Shown: positions 27,777 to 35,636, counted from the first letter of the stretch. The stretch: DNA of 64,000 nucleotides from Prochlorococcus sp. AG-347-K17 (GCA_003281385.1 QCCE01000002.1:62001-126000); one strand, 5' to 3'. Made by a program: numbers and translations. Notes: generated by a model from the sequence alone, not told the origin.

Positions 27777-28574
27777 TTAAGTATTTTTGGGCTTTTCATA
27801 TCTTGAAAATAATGTTTGAGACAAGATATAACCCGCAATTCCTGCGGCTGTAAAAGCTAATCCATTTTTAAATAAAGGTAATAAATCATTTGTTCTGGAT
27901 ATTATTGGCGCCAAACCAAAAATTCCAAATAACATTCCCCATAAAGGAGAGAGAAGAGCTAAAAAACCAATTGATATGATTTGACCATCTTTTCTTGGAG
28001 CAGATGCGAAACCTGCTACTAAACCTCCAAGAATAGATGTACATAAAGTCCATATATATTGCTCTTTGGGTAGGCCAGGGACAACTTGGCATCCTCCTCT
28101 CTCGAGGCAAATCTTTACTGAATCAATTGCATCTAATACTGCACCATCCTCACCATGATCTTTAACATAGTATTGGTTGCCAAATCTTGTTTGAAGTTCA
28201 ACCCAAAATAACCTAGGCATAAAATTAAAATAAGCCTCCCCTACGTTAAAGTTCAGCAAATTTCCCCCTCTAGGATCCGCAACTATCAATAAACTTGTTT
28301 CATCTAAATCCCAATAGTCCTTTATTGCACTACCAGGAGAACTTTCAAACTGAGATAAATATTTAATTTTCCACCCACTTTCAATTTCTAGATTGTTGAG
28401 CTTTTCCTCTAAAGATTTTTTCTGATTAGGGCTTAATGTTTTAGCTAAGTCAATTACTGGTGTTTTTTCTTCTGGTAAGAGATTTGGATTATTTATAGCG
28501 AAAACGGGTTTATGTGAAATTAAAACTAATATAGATAGAAATATTCCTAATAAATAGTTAATCTTTGAAGGCAT
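27777..28574 (-). CDS. TPM-domain membrane protein (Psb32-like)
   Basis: A 265-residue protein. A signal peptide or anchor at residues 1-25 is followed by a TPM domain: PVIDLAKTLSPNQKKSLEEKLNNLE, then a DLDETSLLIVADPRGGNLLNFNVG core. Three hydrophobic helices close the protein (about residues 170-255). Psb32, the plant and cyanobacterial TPM protein that protects photosystem II and speeds its repair, has this layout. I infer a Psb32-like role at the thylakoid from domain order only. It overlaps no neighbour. Confidence 0.82.
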   Translation of the reverse strand: MPSKINYLLGIFLSILVLISHKPVFAINNPNLLPEEKTPVIDLAKTLSPNQKKSLEEKLNNLEIESGWKIKYLSQFESSPGSAIKDYWDLDETSLLIVADPRGGNLLNFNVGEAYFNFMPRLFWVELQTRFGNQYYVKDHGEDGAVLDAIDSVKICLERGGCQVVPGLPKEQYIWTLCTSILGGLVAGFASAPRKDGQIISIGFLALLSPLWGMLFGIFGLAPIISRTNDLLPLFKNGLAFTAAGIAGYILSQTLFSRYEKPKNT

Positions 28575-28605
28575 AAATAAGTTTTGTCTCTTTATATTTT
28601 CGCCG

Positions 28606-29796
28606 ATGAATAGCTTACCCGCGAATAATCCAGATTGGTTAGTAAAAAAAATAATAAAAATGGGTGGGACTATAAGTTTTTATGACTTTATGAATTTTGC
28701 ATTAAATGATCCTATTAATGGTTATTACGGCAGCGGTAAAGCTGAGTTAGGCGTTCGAGGAGATTTTGTCACATCACCATCTTTATCTGATGATTTTGCT
28801 TTTTTAGTTGGTAAACAAATAGAAGATTGGTTGATTCAGTTCAAAAGTAGTTTTTTATCTAATGAGAGATTATCTGTAACTGAATTTGGAGCTGGAGATG
28901 GAAGCTTTATGAGTGGATTAATTAAATACTTTTTAGAAAACAGCAGGAATTTTTTAGAAGGTATTTCTTTTGTAATTATTGAACCTAATGAAGGGATGGT
29001 AGAAAAACAAAAAAATAAATTGGAGGAATTTTTGAACTTAGGTATTGATATTTTATGGAAAGGTTTGGATGAAGTAGAGGAAAATAATATAAATGGAATA
29101 GTTCTAGCAAATGAAGTTTTGGATGCTTTGCCAGTAGAAAGAATAACCTTCTCAAAGGGAAAACTAATTCGACAAGCAGTTTCTACAGACAAAAAATCTC
29201 ATAAATTATTTTTTGATAAAATGCCAATTACACGTGAATTGGAAAAAAGTTTTGAACTTGCTAAAAGTAAGTTGGGAATAACTATTCCGCCTGAAGATGC
29301 TCTTGAAGGATGGACGACAGAATGGCATGTAGATAACTCAAAATGGTTAGAAGCTATTTATGGGAAAATCAATAATGGTATTTTATTGATAATTGATTAC
29401 GCTAAAGATGCTAAAAAATACTATAACTCTAAGAATTCTGATGGGACTATAGTTTCATATGAAAATCAAAAAATGAAGAATAATGTCCTAGATTCTCCTG
29501 GAAATTGCGATTTAACATCTCATGTGTGCATAGAAACTTTAATTAATGATGCTGATACTCTTGGATTTGATACTGTTGGAATGACAAAACAAGGAGAGGC
29601 TTTATTGGCGCTTGGATTGGCTGAGAGACTTTATGGGATTCAGAAAGAATTTAAGGAGAATTTATCAAATGCTCTTTTAAGAAGAGAGGCATTACTTAGA
29701 CTCGTAGATCCTGTTTGTTTAGGTGATTTTAAGTGGTTTGTTTTTAAAAAGTTTAGTGAGAAGAAAATGAATATAAATTCAACCTGTTTGCGTTAA
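28606..29796 (+). CDS. SAM-dependent methyltransferase of the MidA/NDUFAF7 type
   Basis: A 396-residue COG1565-type methyltransferase. The N-terminal [21 protein letters not shown] and [12 protein letters not shown] are typical, followed by motif [13 protein letters not shown] and the later [16 protein letters not shown] and LLIIDYA strands. In mitochondria the NDUFAF7 homolog methylates an arginine of complex I subunit NDUFS2. Whether the cyanobacterial protein modifies NDH-1 in the same way is inference. The gene diverges from the TPM gene by 31 bases and overlaps aroB at the end by four bases. Confidence 0.9.
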   Translation: MNSLPANNPDWLVKKIIKMGGTISFYDFMNFALNDPINGYYGSGKAELGVRGDFVTSPSLSDDFAFLVGKQIEDWLIQFKSSFLSNERLSVTEFGAGDGSFMSGLIKYFLENSRNFLEGISFVIIEPNEGMVEKQKNKLEEFLNLGIDILWKGLDEVEENNINGIVLANEVLDALPVERITFSKGKLIRQAVSTDKKSHKLFFDKMPITRELEKSFELAKSKLGITIPPEDALEGWTTEWHVDNSKWLEAIYGKINNGILLIIDYAKDAKKYYNSKNSDGTIVSYENQKMKNNVLDSPGNCDLTSHVCIETLINDADTLGFDTVGMTKQGEALLALGLAERLYGIQKEFKENLSNALLRREALLRLVDPVCLGDFKWFVFKKFSEKKMNINSTCLR

Positions 29797-30884
29797 GAAA
29801 AAAACTTTAAAAATAATGAATCTTCCACGTCATCATATATATCAACAGCACCAATTTCTTTCGGTAATATAAATCTCATTTTGCCATCACGAACTTTTTT
29901 ATCACCCATAAGTATTGTTAGAACGTCTTCTTTATTTATTTTGGGGATCTCGGTAGGAAGATCATAACTCTTTAAGAGAATTCGCTGTCTCTCTAATTCT
30001 TCTTTAGACCATAACCCTTTTTCAATTGCTATTTTCCCCGCAATATTCATACCAATTGATATTGCCTCACCATGCAGAAATTTGCCGTATCCACATAAAT
30101 TTTCAATAACGTGACCAAAAGAATGACCATAATTCAATATTGCTCTAACACCATTTTCATGTTCGTCTTGAGAAACAACATTAGACTTTGTTTTAATTGA
30201 ACTATTAATTATTTTAATTAAATATTCATTTTTGAGATTTATAAGTTCATTTTTGTTTTTTTCAATTTCTAAGTATTCGAAAAGTTCTTTATCTCTTATT
30301 ACTCCGTATTTTATTACTTCAGCCATGCCTGCACTAAATTCTCTTTTGGGCAAACTTTTTAAAGTTTCTGGATCAATAAAAACTGCTTTAGGTTGATTGA
30401 AAGCTCCAATTAAATTCTTACCTTTTGGATGATTTACTCCTGTTTTTCCTCCCACAGATGAATCAACCATTGATAATAATGTTGTTGGAATCTGAATATA
30501 TTCGATACCTCTCAGCCAAGTCGCAGCGGCAAAACCACTTACATCTCCAACAATTCCTCCTCCAAGGGCAATAATTATTGAATTTCTATCTAAGCCAAAT
30601 TCAAATGCTACATCATATATTTCACTTAAGGTTTTTAAGTTTTTATATGATTCTCCAGCCTTGATAAGGAACATTTTGGCCTGAAATTTATTATCTTTTA
30701 AATTATTTAAGAATTTCTCACCATACAAATTTGATATTTCTTCATTTGAAATCACAAGTATTTTTTTATTCTTTGTTATTCCAATTTTTAAGAGTTCTTC
30801 GCTGATATTATTTAGTATCCCTGCTTCTATAGTTACTTCGTATGACTTATCACCTAACGGGACTAATATTTTTCTCTCATTCAC
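29793..30884 (-). CDS. aroB: 3-dehydroquinate synthase
   Basis: A 363-residue NAD- and metal-dependent enzyme catalysing the second step of the shikimate pathway. Recognisable parts: the NAD-binding [58 protein letters not shown], the metal-binding [11 protein letters not shown] and [11 protein letters not shown]. Length and order are normal. Faces purK across a 125-base intergenic region. Confidence 0.97.
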   Translation of the reverse strand: MNERKILVPLGDKSYEVTIEAGILNNISEELLKIGITKNKKILVISNEEISNLYGEKFLNNLKDNKFQAKMFLIKAGESYKNLKTLSEIYDVAFEFGLDRNSIIIALGGGIVGDVSGFAAATWLRGIEYIQIPTTLLSMVDSSVGGKTGVNHPKGKNLIGAFNQPKAVFIDPETLKSLPKREFSAGMAEVIKYGVIRDKELFEYLEIEKNKNELINLKNEYLIKIINSSIKTKSNVVSQDEHENGVRAILNYGHSFGHVIENLCGYGKFLHGEAISIGMNIAGKIAIEKGLWSKEELERQRILLKSYDLPTEIPKINKEDVLTILMGDKKVRDGKMRFILPKEIGAVDIYDDVEDSLFLKFFS

Positions 30885-31009
30885 GATTGATTACCTAGTT
30901 AAAATTTATAAATATTTGGTATTAAACACTTTTTATATTAGCAAAATCTAAGCTCTAGATACTTAAAAATTCAGTTGTTAAGAATTAGAAATGGTAATAA
31001 AATCATGCT

Positions 31010-32200
31010 ATGAGTTTAAAAAAAAATATAAAAGATATTAAGAAAAATTATTCCTTAGGAATAATTGGAGGTGGTCAGCTTGCTTTGATGTTAACTGAGG
31101 CAGCAAAAAAAAGAGATTTAGAAGTATGTGTGCAAACAAAATCTTGTGATGATCCTGCTGGTTCAAAAGCAGATCATGTCATAGAAGCTGATCCTTTAAA
31201 GATAAGAGGTAATAAATCATTAATTAATGAATGTGAAAAAATAATTTTTGAAAATGAATGGATAAAAATTGATAAATTAAATTTAATTGACAATAATGAT
31301 ATTTTCGTCCCAAGCCTTAATGCAATTAAGCCATTAGTAGATAGGTTTTCTCAAAAAAAATTAATAGACAGGATGAATATCCCCTGTCCAAAATGGATAA
31401 GTATTGAAGATTTTAAAAATCTCTCGGATGAGGAAATCAATAATTGGACTTTTCCTTTAATGGCAAAATCAAATAAAGGTGGATATGACGGCAAAGGTAA
31501 CAGAAAAATAAAGACAAAAGAAGATTTAGATTCATTTTTAACAGAGAACAATTCTGATGAATGGTTAATAGAAGAATGGATAGAGTATGAAAAAGAACTG
31601 GCTCTTGTTGGTTCGAGAGATAGGACCGGTAAGATAAGATTCTTTCCAATAGTTGAGACGTTCCAATCAAACCATGTTTGTGATTGGGTTCTTGCACCTG
31701 GAACAAATGAATATGATTTGAACTTATTTGCAATAAATATTTTCTCCTCAATAGTGAATGAACTTAATTACTTTGGAGTTTTAGCTATTGAATTCTTCTA
31801 TGGAGATAATGGTCTTTTAATTAATGAAATAGCTCCTAGAACACATAACTCAGCTCATTTCTCTATTGAAGCTTGCACTTCAAGTCAGTTTGATCAATAT
31901 GTTTGCATTTCTTCTGGGATAATGCCACCTGAAATTAAAATGAACTGTGAAGGCGCAATTATGATAAATCTACTGGGGTTAAAAAAGAATTTCCCAATCT
32001 CAATGGAAACCAGAATTAAGATGTTATCTGAAATTGAGGGTTCTAATATTCATTGTTATGGTAAATCTCGCGAAATTCTGGGAAGAAAAATGGCTCACAT
32101 CACATTTTTATTAAATGGTAAAACGCATTCAGAAAGATATGATGAAGCTCAAATTTTATTAACTATGGTAAGAGACATTTGGCCATCTCCAAATGCATAA
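31010..32200 (+). CDS. purK: N5-carboxyaminoimidazole ribonucleotide synthase
   Basis: A 396-residue ATP-grasp enzyme of purine synthesis that carboxylates aminoimidazole ribonucleotide using ATP and bicarbonate. Motifs: LGIIGGGQLALMLTEAAK at the N-terminus, FPLMAKSNKGGYDGKGN (ATP lid), EEWIEYEKELALVGSRD and NEIAPRTHNSAHFSIEAC. The 6S RNA gene follows 22 bases after the stop on the same strand, an arrangement seen in other cyanobacteria. Confidence 0.97.
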   Translation: MSLKKNIKDIKKNYSLGIIGGGQLALMLTEAAKKRDLEVCVQTKSCDDPAGSKADHVIEADPLKIRGNKSLINECEKIIFENEWIKIDKLNLIDNNDIFVPSLNAIKPLVDRFSQKKLIDRMNIPCPKWISIEDFKNLSDEEINNWTFPLMAKSNKGGYDGKGNRKIKTKEDLDSFLTENNSDEWLIEEWIEYEKELALVGSRDRTGKIRFFPIVETFQSNHVCDWVLAPGTNEYDLNLFAINIFSSIVNELNYFGVLAIEFFYGDNGLLINEIAPRTHNSAHFSIEACTSSQFDQYVCISSGIMPPEIKMNCEGAIMINLLGLKKNFPISMETRIKMLSEIEGSNIHCYGKSREILGRKMAHITFLLNGKTHSERYDEAQILLTMVRDIWPSPNA

Positions 32201-32222
32201 AAAAATAAGTTAGAGTTAATTT

Positions 32223-32396
32223 ACTGGATCTTTGGTTAAGTTCTTCTTTATGTGCTCTGATCTGACTCTCTTTCGACATGAGGAGACTGTCGTGATGCGG
32301 TAGTAAACCGATCTTGTAATCGGAAACGAAAGCCCACTTTGAATCCTCTTCTGGCATTTCCAGGTCGATGCAGCAGAGAACTGACGGGGATCCGGT
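32223..32396 (+). ncRNA. ssrS: 6S RNA (probable)
   Basis: A GC-richer segment directly after purK, the usual location of cyanobacterial 6S RNA. The ends pair perfectly: ACTGGATC (32223-32230) with GATCCGGT (32389-32396), eight pairs including one GU. Internal arms continue the long rod, for example GTTCTTCT near 32240 with AGAGAAC near 32375, with an unpaired centre around 32270-32330, as expected for the open-promoter mimic that binds RNA polymerase. Length of about 174 bases is right for 6S. True transcript ends may extend a few bases either side. No protein reading frame here is credible. Confidence 0.75.
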
Positions 32397-32509
32397 GTTA
32401 CCTATCAAAATGCTTGCTAAAACGGGCTTTTGGTGGGTATTTTATTTTTTTGGAATAACTGACCTGTTTTTATTCTCTATTAGTGTATGTAATTTATTTG
32501 CCAAAATAC

Positions 32510-32564
32510 TTGACGATCCATTTCTAATGTATTTATATTGATAGTACACATGTATTACTAATTA
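32510..32564 (+). promoter_or_regulatory. Promoter with LexA-like palindrome, DUF1651 gene copy 1
   Basis: A textbook sigma-70 promoter: TTGACG at 32510-32515, an 18-base spacer and TATATT at 32534-32539. Overlapping the expected transcription start is TAGTACACATGTATTA (32542-32557), whose halves TAGTACA and TGTATTA form an imperfect palindrome close to the cyanobacterial LexA box (RGTACNNNDGTWC, one mismatch). The ATG follows seven bases later, so the message would have almost no leader. The same arrangement occurs before the second DUF1651 gene. Confidence 0.65.
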
Positions 32565-32864
32565 ATGACTTTAGGAGGAGCTAATGTTTGGACTAATTTT
32601 TCTTACGGTTATCGTAATGAGTCCCCAAGTGGTTGGTTGCTTAGCCCAGACCGCAGCAGACTAATTTTATTCACAAGAAATAAAAAATCTCCAAGAAATA
32701 GTATGAGAATTTTTGCTCATACATATTATGCAAATGATCTTGGTGAGCCAATGGCAATTAAATCATCAACTCAAATGTATTTGGATAATGCTTGGGATAA
32801 ATGGCACGACCTTCAATTAGAAGGTTGGACTTTTGAAGAACTTGAATTACCTGAATCTGTATGA
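32565..32864 (+). CDS. DUF1651 family protein, copy 1
   Basis: A 99-residue protein typical of the DUF1651 proteins of Prochlorococcus: SGWLLSPDRSRLILF near residue 22, then YYANDLGEPMAIKSSTQMYLDNAWDKWHDLQLEGW, the GxP(x)n(A)W...L...GW signature. Function is unknown; several members of the family are reported as stress- or phage-responsive, which I state only as background. It starts a three-gene unit in which each stop overlaps the next start. An alternative frame with its own ribosome binding site lies inside (32584-32664). Confidence 0.82.
   Translation: MTLGGANVWTNFSYGYRNESPSGWLLSPDRSRLILFTRNKKSPRNSMRIFAHTYYANDLGEPMAIKSSTQMYLDNAWDKWHDLQLEGWTFEELELPESV
32584..32664 (+). other. Overlapping 26-codon frame inside DUF1651 copy 1
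   Basis: In the +1 frame of the DUF1651 gene, AGGAGGAG followed three bases later by ATG opens a 26-residue frame starting MFGLIFLTVIVMSPQVVGC and ending CLAQTAAD. It looks like a hydrophobic helix followed by a lipobox-like VVGC. The second DUF1651 gene holds a frame of exactly the same length at the same offset. Translation is unproven; the likeness may only reflect shared codons of the main frame. Confidence 0.35.
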
Positions 32865-33001
32865 CTAACTTAAATCCAATCAAAAAGAAATTATCAAAAG
32901 TAGATAGAAAGACATCTATGCGAGACCCATCAAAATTATTAGCAGAATTTTTTAATGGTGTTGTCATTGAGCTTGATGAAGAATATAAATATGACTCATA
33001 A
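32861..33001 (+). CDS. Small hypothetical protein, 46 aa
   Basis: A 46-residue frame whose ATG overlaps the TGA of the DUF1651 gene (ATGA), implying coupled translation. The protein is basic at the N-terminus (NPIKKKLSKVDRKTSMRDPS) and acidic at the C-terminus (IELDEEYKYDS), with a LLAEFFNGVVIEL helix in between. No family is recognised. Its own stop overlaps the start of the next gene at 32991. Confidence 0.7.
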   Translation: MTNLNPIKKKLSKVDRKTSMRDPSKLLAEFFNGVVIELDEEYKYDS

Positions 33002-33143
33002 AGAATTGATAGATCAAGTTTCCGCGAATTTATTTAAACAAAGTGGAAAGTTAGAAAGCAGAAGATCTTGGTTGGCAATGAGAAATTATCTTGAACAATT
33101 AGATACCGAACAACTTAAATCTATGCTTAAGGACCACGGATAA
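32991..33143 (+). CDS. Small hypothetical protein, 50 aa
   Basis: A 50-residue helical protein. I use ATG 32991 (MTHKELIDQVSANLF), which overlaps the preceding gene's TAA; a longer in-frame start at 32955 would lie fully inside that gene. Sequence features are amphipathic helices SRRSWLAMRNYLEQL and EQLKSMLKDHG. Third and last gene of the DUF1651 copy 1 unit. Confidence 0.68.
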   Translation: MTHKELIDQVSANLFKQSGKLESRRSWLAMRNYLEQLDTEQLKSMLKDHG

Positions 33144-33153
33144 TTTAAAAACT

Positions 33154-33267
33154 TTATTTAGTTTTTATTTTTTTCTTAATTCTCAGAAAACCGTAAGTTG
33201 CAAAGCCAACCAAAAACATATCCAAGTAAATATGCCAAGTAGGAAAAATCTGGTGTATTAATTCCAT
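33154..33267 (-). CDS. Tiny membrane protein, 37 aa
   Basis: A 37-residue frame (ATG 33267, TAA 33154): a short amphipathic start MELIHQIFPTWHIY, one hydrophobic stretch LDMFLVGFATYGFL and a basic tail RIKKKIKTK. Its ATG overlaps the stop of the ligase-like gene (TAATG), so it is probably translated from the same message. Function unknown. Confidence 0.55.
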   Translation of the reverse strand: MELIHQIFPTWHIYLDMFLVGFATYGFLRIKKKIKTK

Positions 33268-34016
33268 TAACGTTTTATTGCCACTTGCCAATAAGGATAA
33301 TCTAAATTTGATTTTTCTCTAATTAATTGTAATTTTCTAGAATTTATTTTTACTACTATTCCATCTATTGGATAGTTACTAAAAAGCTTCCCTTCTAGCC
33401 ATTGTTTTCTAAATACTTCAACTTGGCTCGTAAAGTTGCATGAAATATCCTGAGGGATCGTGAAGCCAAGCTTTGAAAGACTTTTTTTGGACTCATATTG
33501 GTTAAGTGTTGAATTAAGTATTTGAAATGCGCAGAGGCTAAGACTTTCAGAAAATCCTTCTTTAGCTCTTAGAAATCCAGAAGCGATTCTCTGGGAGATA
33601 TTTGGACTTTGGTTGGGTGCATATAATTCACCTCTAACTTGAAGAACTCCTCGTAAAGGAAGATTTTTGGGGATGTCTTGGACTTTAATAAGTTTACTAG
33701 TAACGTCTGCCCCTTTTCTTGTAATTGCTTTCTCCAGGGTTCCATCCCTATATTGCAAAGCAACAGCACAACCATCAATTTTTGGTTCAATTAATAATCT
33801 GGTATCTACTAATAATCCTTTCAAAAATTCATCTATTGAATCCTTTTCTAATGAAGGTAAAACTAGTTTATTTTTCTTTTTAAAGTAATCACAATTAGGG
33901 TTTGTTCTTAATAAATTTTTTTCAAGTTGGTCGAACTGCTTATCAGAGATTAAAGCATTCCCATTTCTATAATTATCGTCATACCACTCAATTCGTTCTT
34001 CTAAATAAGTTTTCAT
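33267..34016 (-). CDS. Stand-alone NAD-dependent DNA ligase-like adenylation protein
   Basis: A 249-residue protein that corresponds only to the N-terminal half of bacterial LigA. Residues 10-40 match domain Ia, the NAD-binding cap (YDDNYRNGNALISDKQFDQL). The nucleotidyltransferase core follows with the nucleophile lysine in EPKIDG (Lys79), VRGELYAPN, PIDGIVVKI and a shortened final motif YWQVAIKR. The OB-fold, zinc finger, helix-hairpin-helix and BRCT domains of a full ligase (about 670 residues) are all missing. It could still adenylate itself with NAD, but sealing nicks alone is doubtful. It sits in a minus-strand cluster between two LexA-like promoters. Confidence 0.85.
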   Translation of the reverse strand: MKTYLEERIEWYDDNYRNGNALISDKQFDQLEKNLLRTNPNCDYFKKKNKLVLPSLEKDSIDEFLKGLLVDTRLLIEPKIDGCAVALQYRDGTLEKAITRKGADVTSKLIKVQDIPKNLPLRGVLQVRGELYAPNQSPNISQRIASGFLRAKEGFSESLSLCAFQILNSTLNQYESKKSLSKLGFTIPQDISCNFTSQVEVFRKQWLEGKLFSNYPIDGIVVKINSRKLQLIREKSNLDYPYWQVAIKR

Positions 34017-34222
34017 TTAATAAGATGGCTTAAGTTTTTGGTCAGGTATCCAACTTGGCTTATCTATAATCCATTTTTCTCTATCTTCAAATTTAACAGT
34101 CCATAAAAGAAATGAAGAAATTTCTTTTAGAGTTATGCCAACCAAGTATCTTGTTTTTGGACTTATTGATATAAATCCAAATAAGAGTATTAATAAAATA
34201 AGCTTAAAGATACCTTAATCAT
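34017..34222 (-). pseudogene. Small membrane protein gene with a broken start
   Basis: From about 34212 down to TAA 34017 an open frame encodes a hydrophobic helix (FKLILLILLFGFISISP) and a soluble tail that includes LKEISSFLLWTVKFEDREKW. The only ATG nearby (34222) is in another frame and stops after ten codons; joining the two frames needs a one-base shift. Either the gene is newly inactivated, starts at an unusual ATT or ATC codon, or the sequence has an error. Its stop abuts the ATG of the ligase-like gene (TAA-ATG). Confidence 0.5.
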
Positions 34223-34253
34223 TTAAAAAATCAGCATAATTTTTGCGAACTTT

Positions 34254-34511
34254 TTAATTAATGCAATTCTTATAACCTTCAATCTTTGCTAGTTCTTCAA
34301 TATTCAAACCTGTTTCTTCTTGTAAAGTTTCTCCTATATCGTCCTTATTAAATTTAGTTAAAGCTCCTTTAGTAGAGTACTTAATACATTGGTTTTTGTA
34401 TTTTGCTTCTTTGACAACAGGAGATAAATAAAAACCAAACAAGATGATAAAAGCTCCATAGGTTACAACTTTTCTATGGTTTTTCCACCATTCATAAAAT
34501 TTATTGGACAC
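34254..34511 (-). CDS. Single-span membrane protein, 85 aa
   Basis: An 85-residue protein with a basic, aromatic N-terminus (FYEWWKNHRKVV), one membrane helix (TYGAFIILFGFYLSPVV) and a soluble tail with two cysteines. The PVVKEAKYKNQC stretch after the helix resembles PIIKHAKNKLDC in the 124-residue protein at 61494-61868, suggesting two members of one family. Function unknown. It lies upstream of the ligase-like gene on the same strand. Confidence 0.7.
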   Translation of the reverse strand: MSNKFYEWWKNHRKVVTYGAFIILFGFYLSPVVKEAKYKNQCIKYSTKGALTKFNKDDIGETLQEETGLNIEELAKIEGYKNCIN

Positions 34512-34580
34512 GAAAAATAAATGACTATTTTCTATTTTAAATTGACTGTCAACAAATTACTTTAGAAGTTTAAGGATTGG

Positions 34581-34889
34581 TTAATTTATTGTTTTTTCAT
34601 TAATAGATTTAACCCAAGAATAATATCTTGATTTTCTAATCCTTTGCTCTTTCGAAACTAATCTATCCGCAGATTCTAGGGGTGATTCTCCTTTCTTAAC
34701 TTTTGTTGTAATAGAAATACCAAAACCTCTTGCTTCAATTTTTGCAATGCCACCCTCTAAAAAAAATAAAAAAGACCAACCCTTGTTCCATCCTAAGTAG
34801 AAGGGATTTCGATACATTGCATTCTTTCGGAGATTCTCTTTAAATGATATTTTCCTTTTCAAGGAGTTACTTGTATTCAGTATTACCAA
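34581..34889 (-). CDS. Hypothetical protein, 102 aa
   Basis: A 102-residue basic protein. Its core runs from YRNPFYLGWNKGWSFLFFLEGG through IAKIEARGFGISITTKVKKGES to a lysine/arginine-rich C-terminus with SRYYSWV. An inner ATG (MYRNPFYLG, at 34817) would give 78 residues and may be the true start, since the first 24 residues are low in complexity. No family recognised. It is the first gene of the minus-strand cluster that contains the ligase-like protein. Confidence 0.6.
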   Translation of the reverse strand: MVILNTSNSLKRKISFKENLRKNAMYRNPFYLGWNKGWSFLFFLEGGIAKIEARGFGISITTKVKKGESPLESADRLVSKEQRIRKSRYYSWVKSINEKTIN

Positions 34890-34957
34890 ATAAGAAGTTT
34901 ATGGCTGATTATTTCTGGAAAGTAATTTTAGTTTTTAAATAATTACCAGAGGAACAC

Positions 34958-35009
34958 TTGACGCCTGCGAGTAGTACATTTATATTAATAGTACAACTGT
35001 ATTATCTTC
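34958..35009 (+). promoter_or_regulatory. Promoter with LexA-like palindrome, DUF1651 gene copy 2
   Basis: TTGACG (34958-34963), a 17-base spacer and TATATT (34981-34986) form a strong promoter. TAGTACAACTGTATTA (34989-35004) overlaps the start point and has exactly the same halves, TAGTACA and TGTATTA, as the site before DUF1651 copy 1. Five bases later the ATG follows. An extra TAGTACA half site lies at 34972-34978 between -35 and -10. Confidence 0.65.
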
Positions 35010-35300
35010 ATGACTTCAGGAGTTGCTAATGTTCGGACTTATTTTTATCGTGGCAGCCTTATTGACCCCCCAACTGGCTGGTTGTTTAACAAAAAAAGTG
35101 GTTTATTAATTTTTTTTGAGAGTTATAAGAAATCTGTATCTAATAACTTACTAGTATATACTCATCTTTTCTATGCAAATGAATTAGGTGAACCAGCCCA
35201 AATTAAAAATTCAAGACTTCATTCTATTGAGTGTGCTTGTGAAACATGGAATGAATTAATTTCAGGAGGTTGGCAAATTGTTACTAATAAATTTCAGTAA
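35010..35300 (+). CDS. DUF1651 family protein, copy 2
   Basis: A 96-residue paralog of the protein at 32565-32864, with PTGWLFNKKSGLLIFFE near residue 22 and FYANELGEPAQIKNS...ACETWNELISGGW. The N-terminal ANVRTYFYRGS matches ANVWTNFSYGY of copy 1. The promoter, the LexA-like site and the position of an internal overlapping frame are all shared with copy 1. It is followed two bases after its stop by a cysteine-containing protein rather than by copy 1's partners. Confidence 0.82.
   Translation: MTSGVANVRTYFYRGSLIDPPTGWLFNKKSGLLIFFESYKKSVSNNLLVYTHLFYANELGEPAQIKNSRLHSIECACETWNELISGGWQIVTNKFQ
35029..35109 (+). other. Overlapping 26-codon frame inside DUF1651 copy 2
   Basis: AGGAG followed six bases later by ATG opens a 26-residue +1 frame, MFGLIFIVAALLTPQLAGC followed by LTKKVVY. 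It equals the copy 1 frame in length, in its 19-base offset from the DUF1651 start, in the MFGLIF start, in PQ at residues 14-15 and in GCL at 18-20. It reads like a hydrophobic peptide with a lipobox-like LAGC. Expression is not shown. Confidence 0.35.
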
Positions 35301-35302
35301 TC

Positions 35303-35536
35303 ATGATCAAGGTAAATCCTTCAAAATGGCAATATCTAAAAGAATCTACCCTAAAACGAAAACGAACAAAGATTTGTATTACTTGCAATCACTTTCGCTA
35401 CAGCACTACAGAAACTTTTGCTACTATCTTGATCTGTCCAAAATACGAAAAACGCATACCGCAAGGTGATCATTTACTTAAAGGCTGTGAGTATTGGCAA
35501 AAAAATAGGACGATATTTTCTCCTGAATCATCTTAA
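35303..35536 (+). CDS. Cysteine-containing small protein, 77 aa
   Basis: A 77-residue basic protein with CITCNHF near residue 25, LICPKYEKRIPQG near 44 and GCEYW near 62. The CxxC plus two later cysteines could bind a zinc ion or iron. It starts two bases after DUF1651 copy 2 and is almost surely cotranscribed under the LexA-like promoter. No family is recognised with confidence. Confidence 0.68.
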   Translation: MIKVNPSKWQYLKESTLKRKRTKICITCNHFRYSTTETFATILICPKYEKRIPQGDHLLKGCEYWQKNRTIFSPESS

Positions 35537-35636
35537 TTATTCTCTAATTAAACTTCTCTAGGTAGAGATATTTAATTATGTAAACAAAGCATTATTTTAT
35601 ACAACTTAAAAAATTCCTTTTAAGTAATTTTGTAAC

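Noticed and set aside
32163-32408. An 81-codon minus-strand frame across the 6S RNA region
   Set aside because: It has no family match, no convincing ribosome binding site, and lies antisense to the paired segments that identify the 6S RNA.
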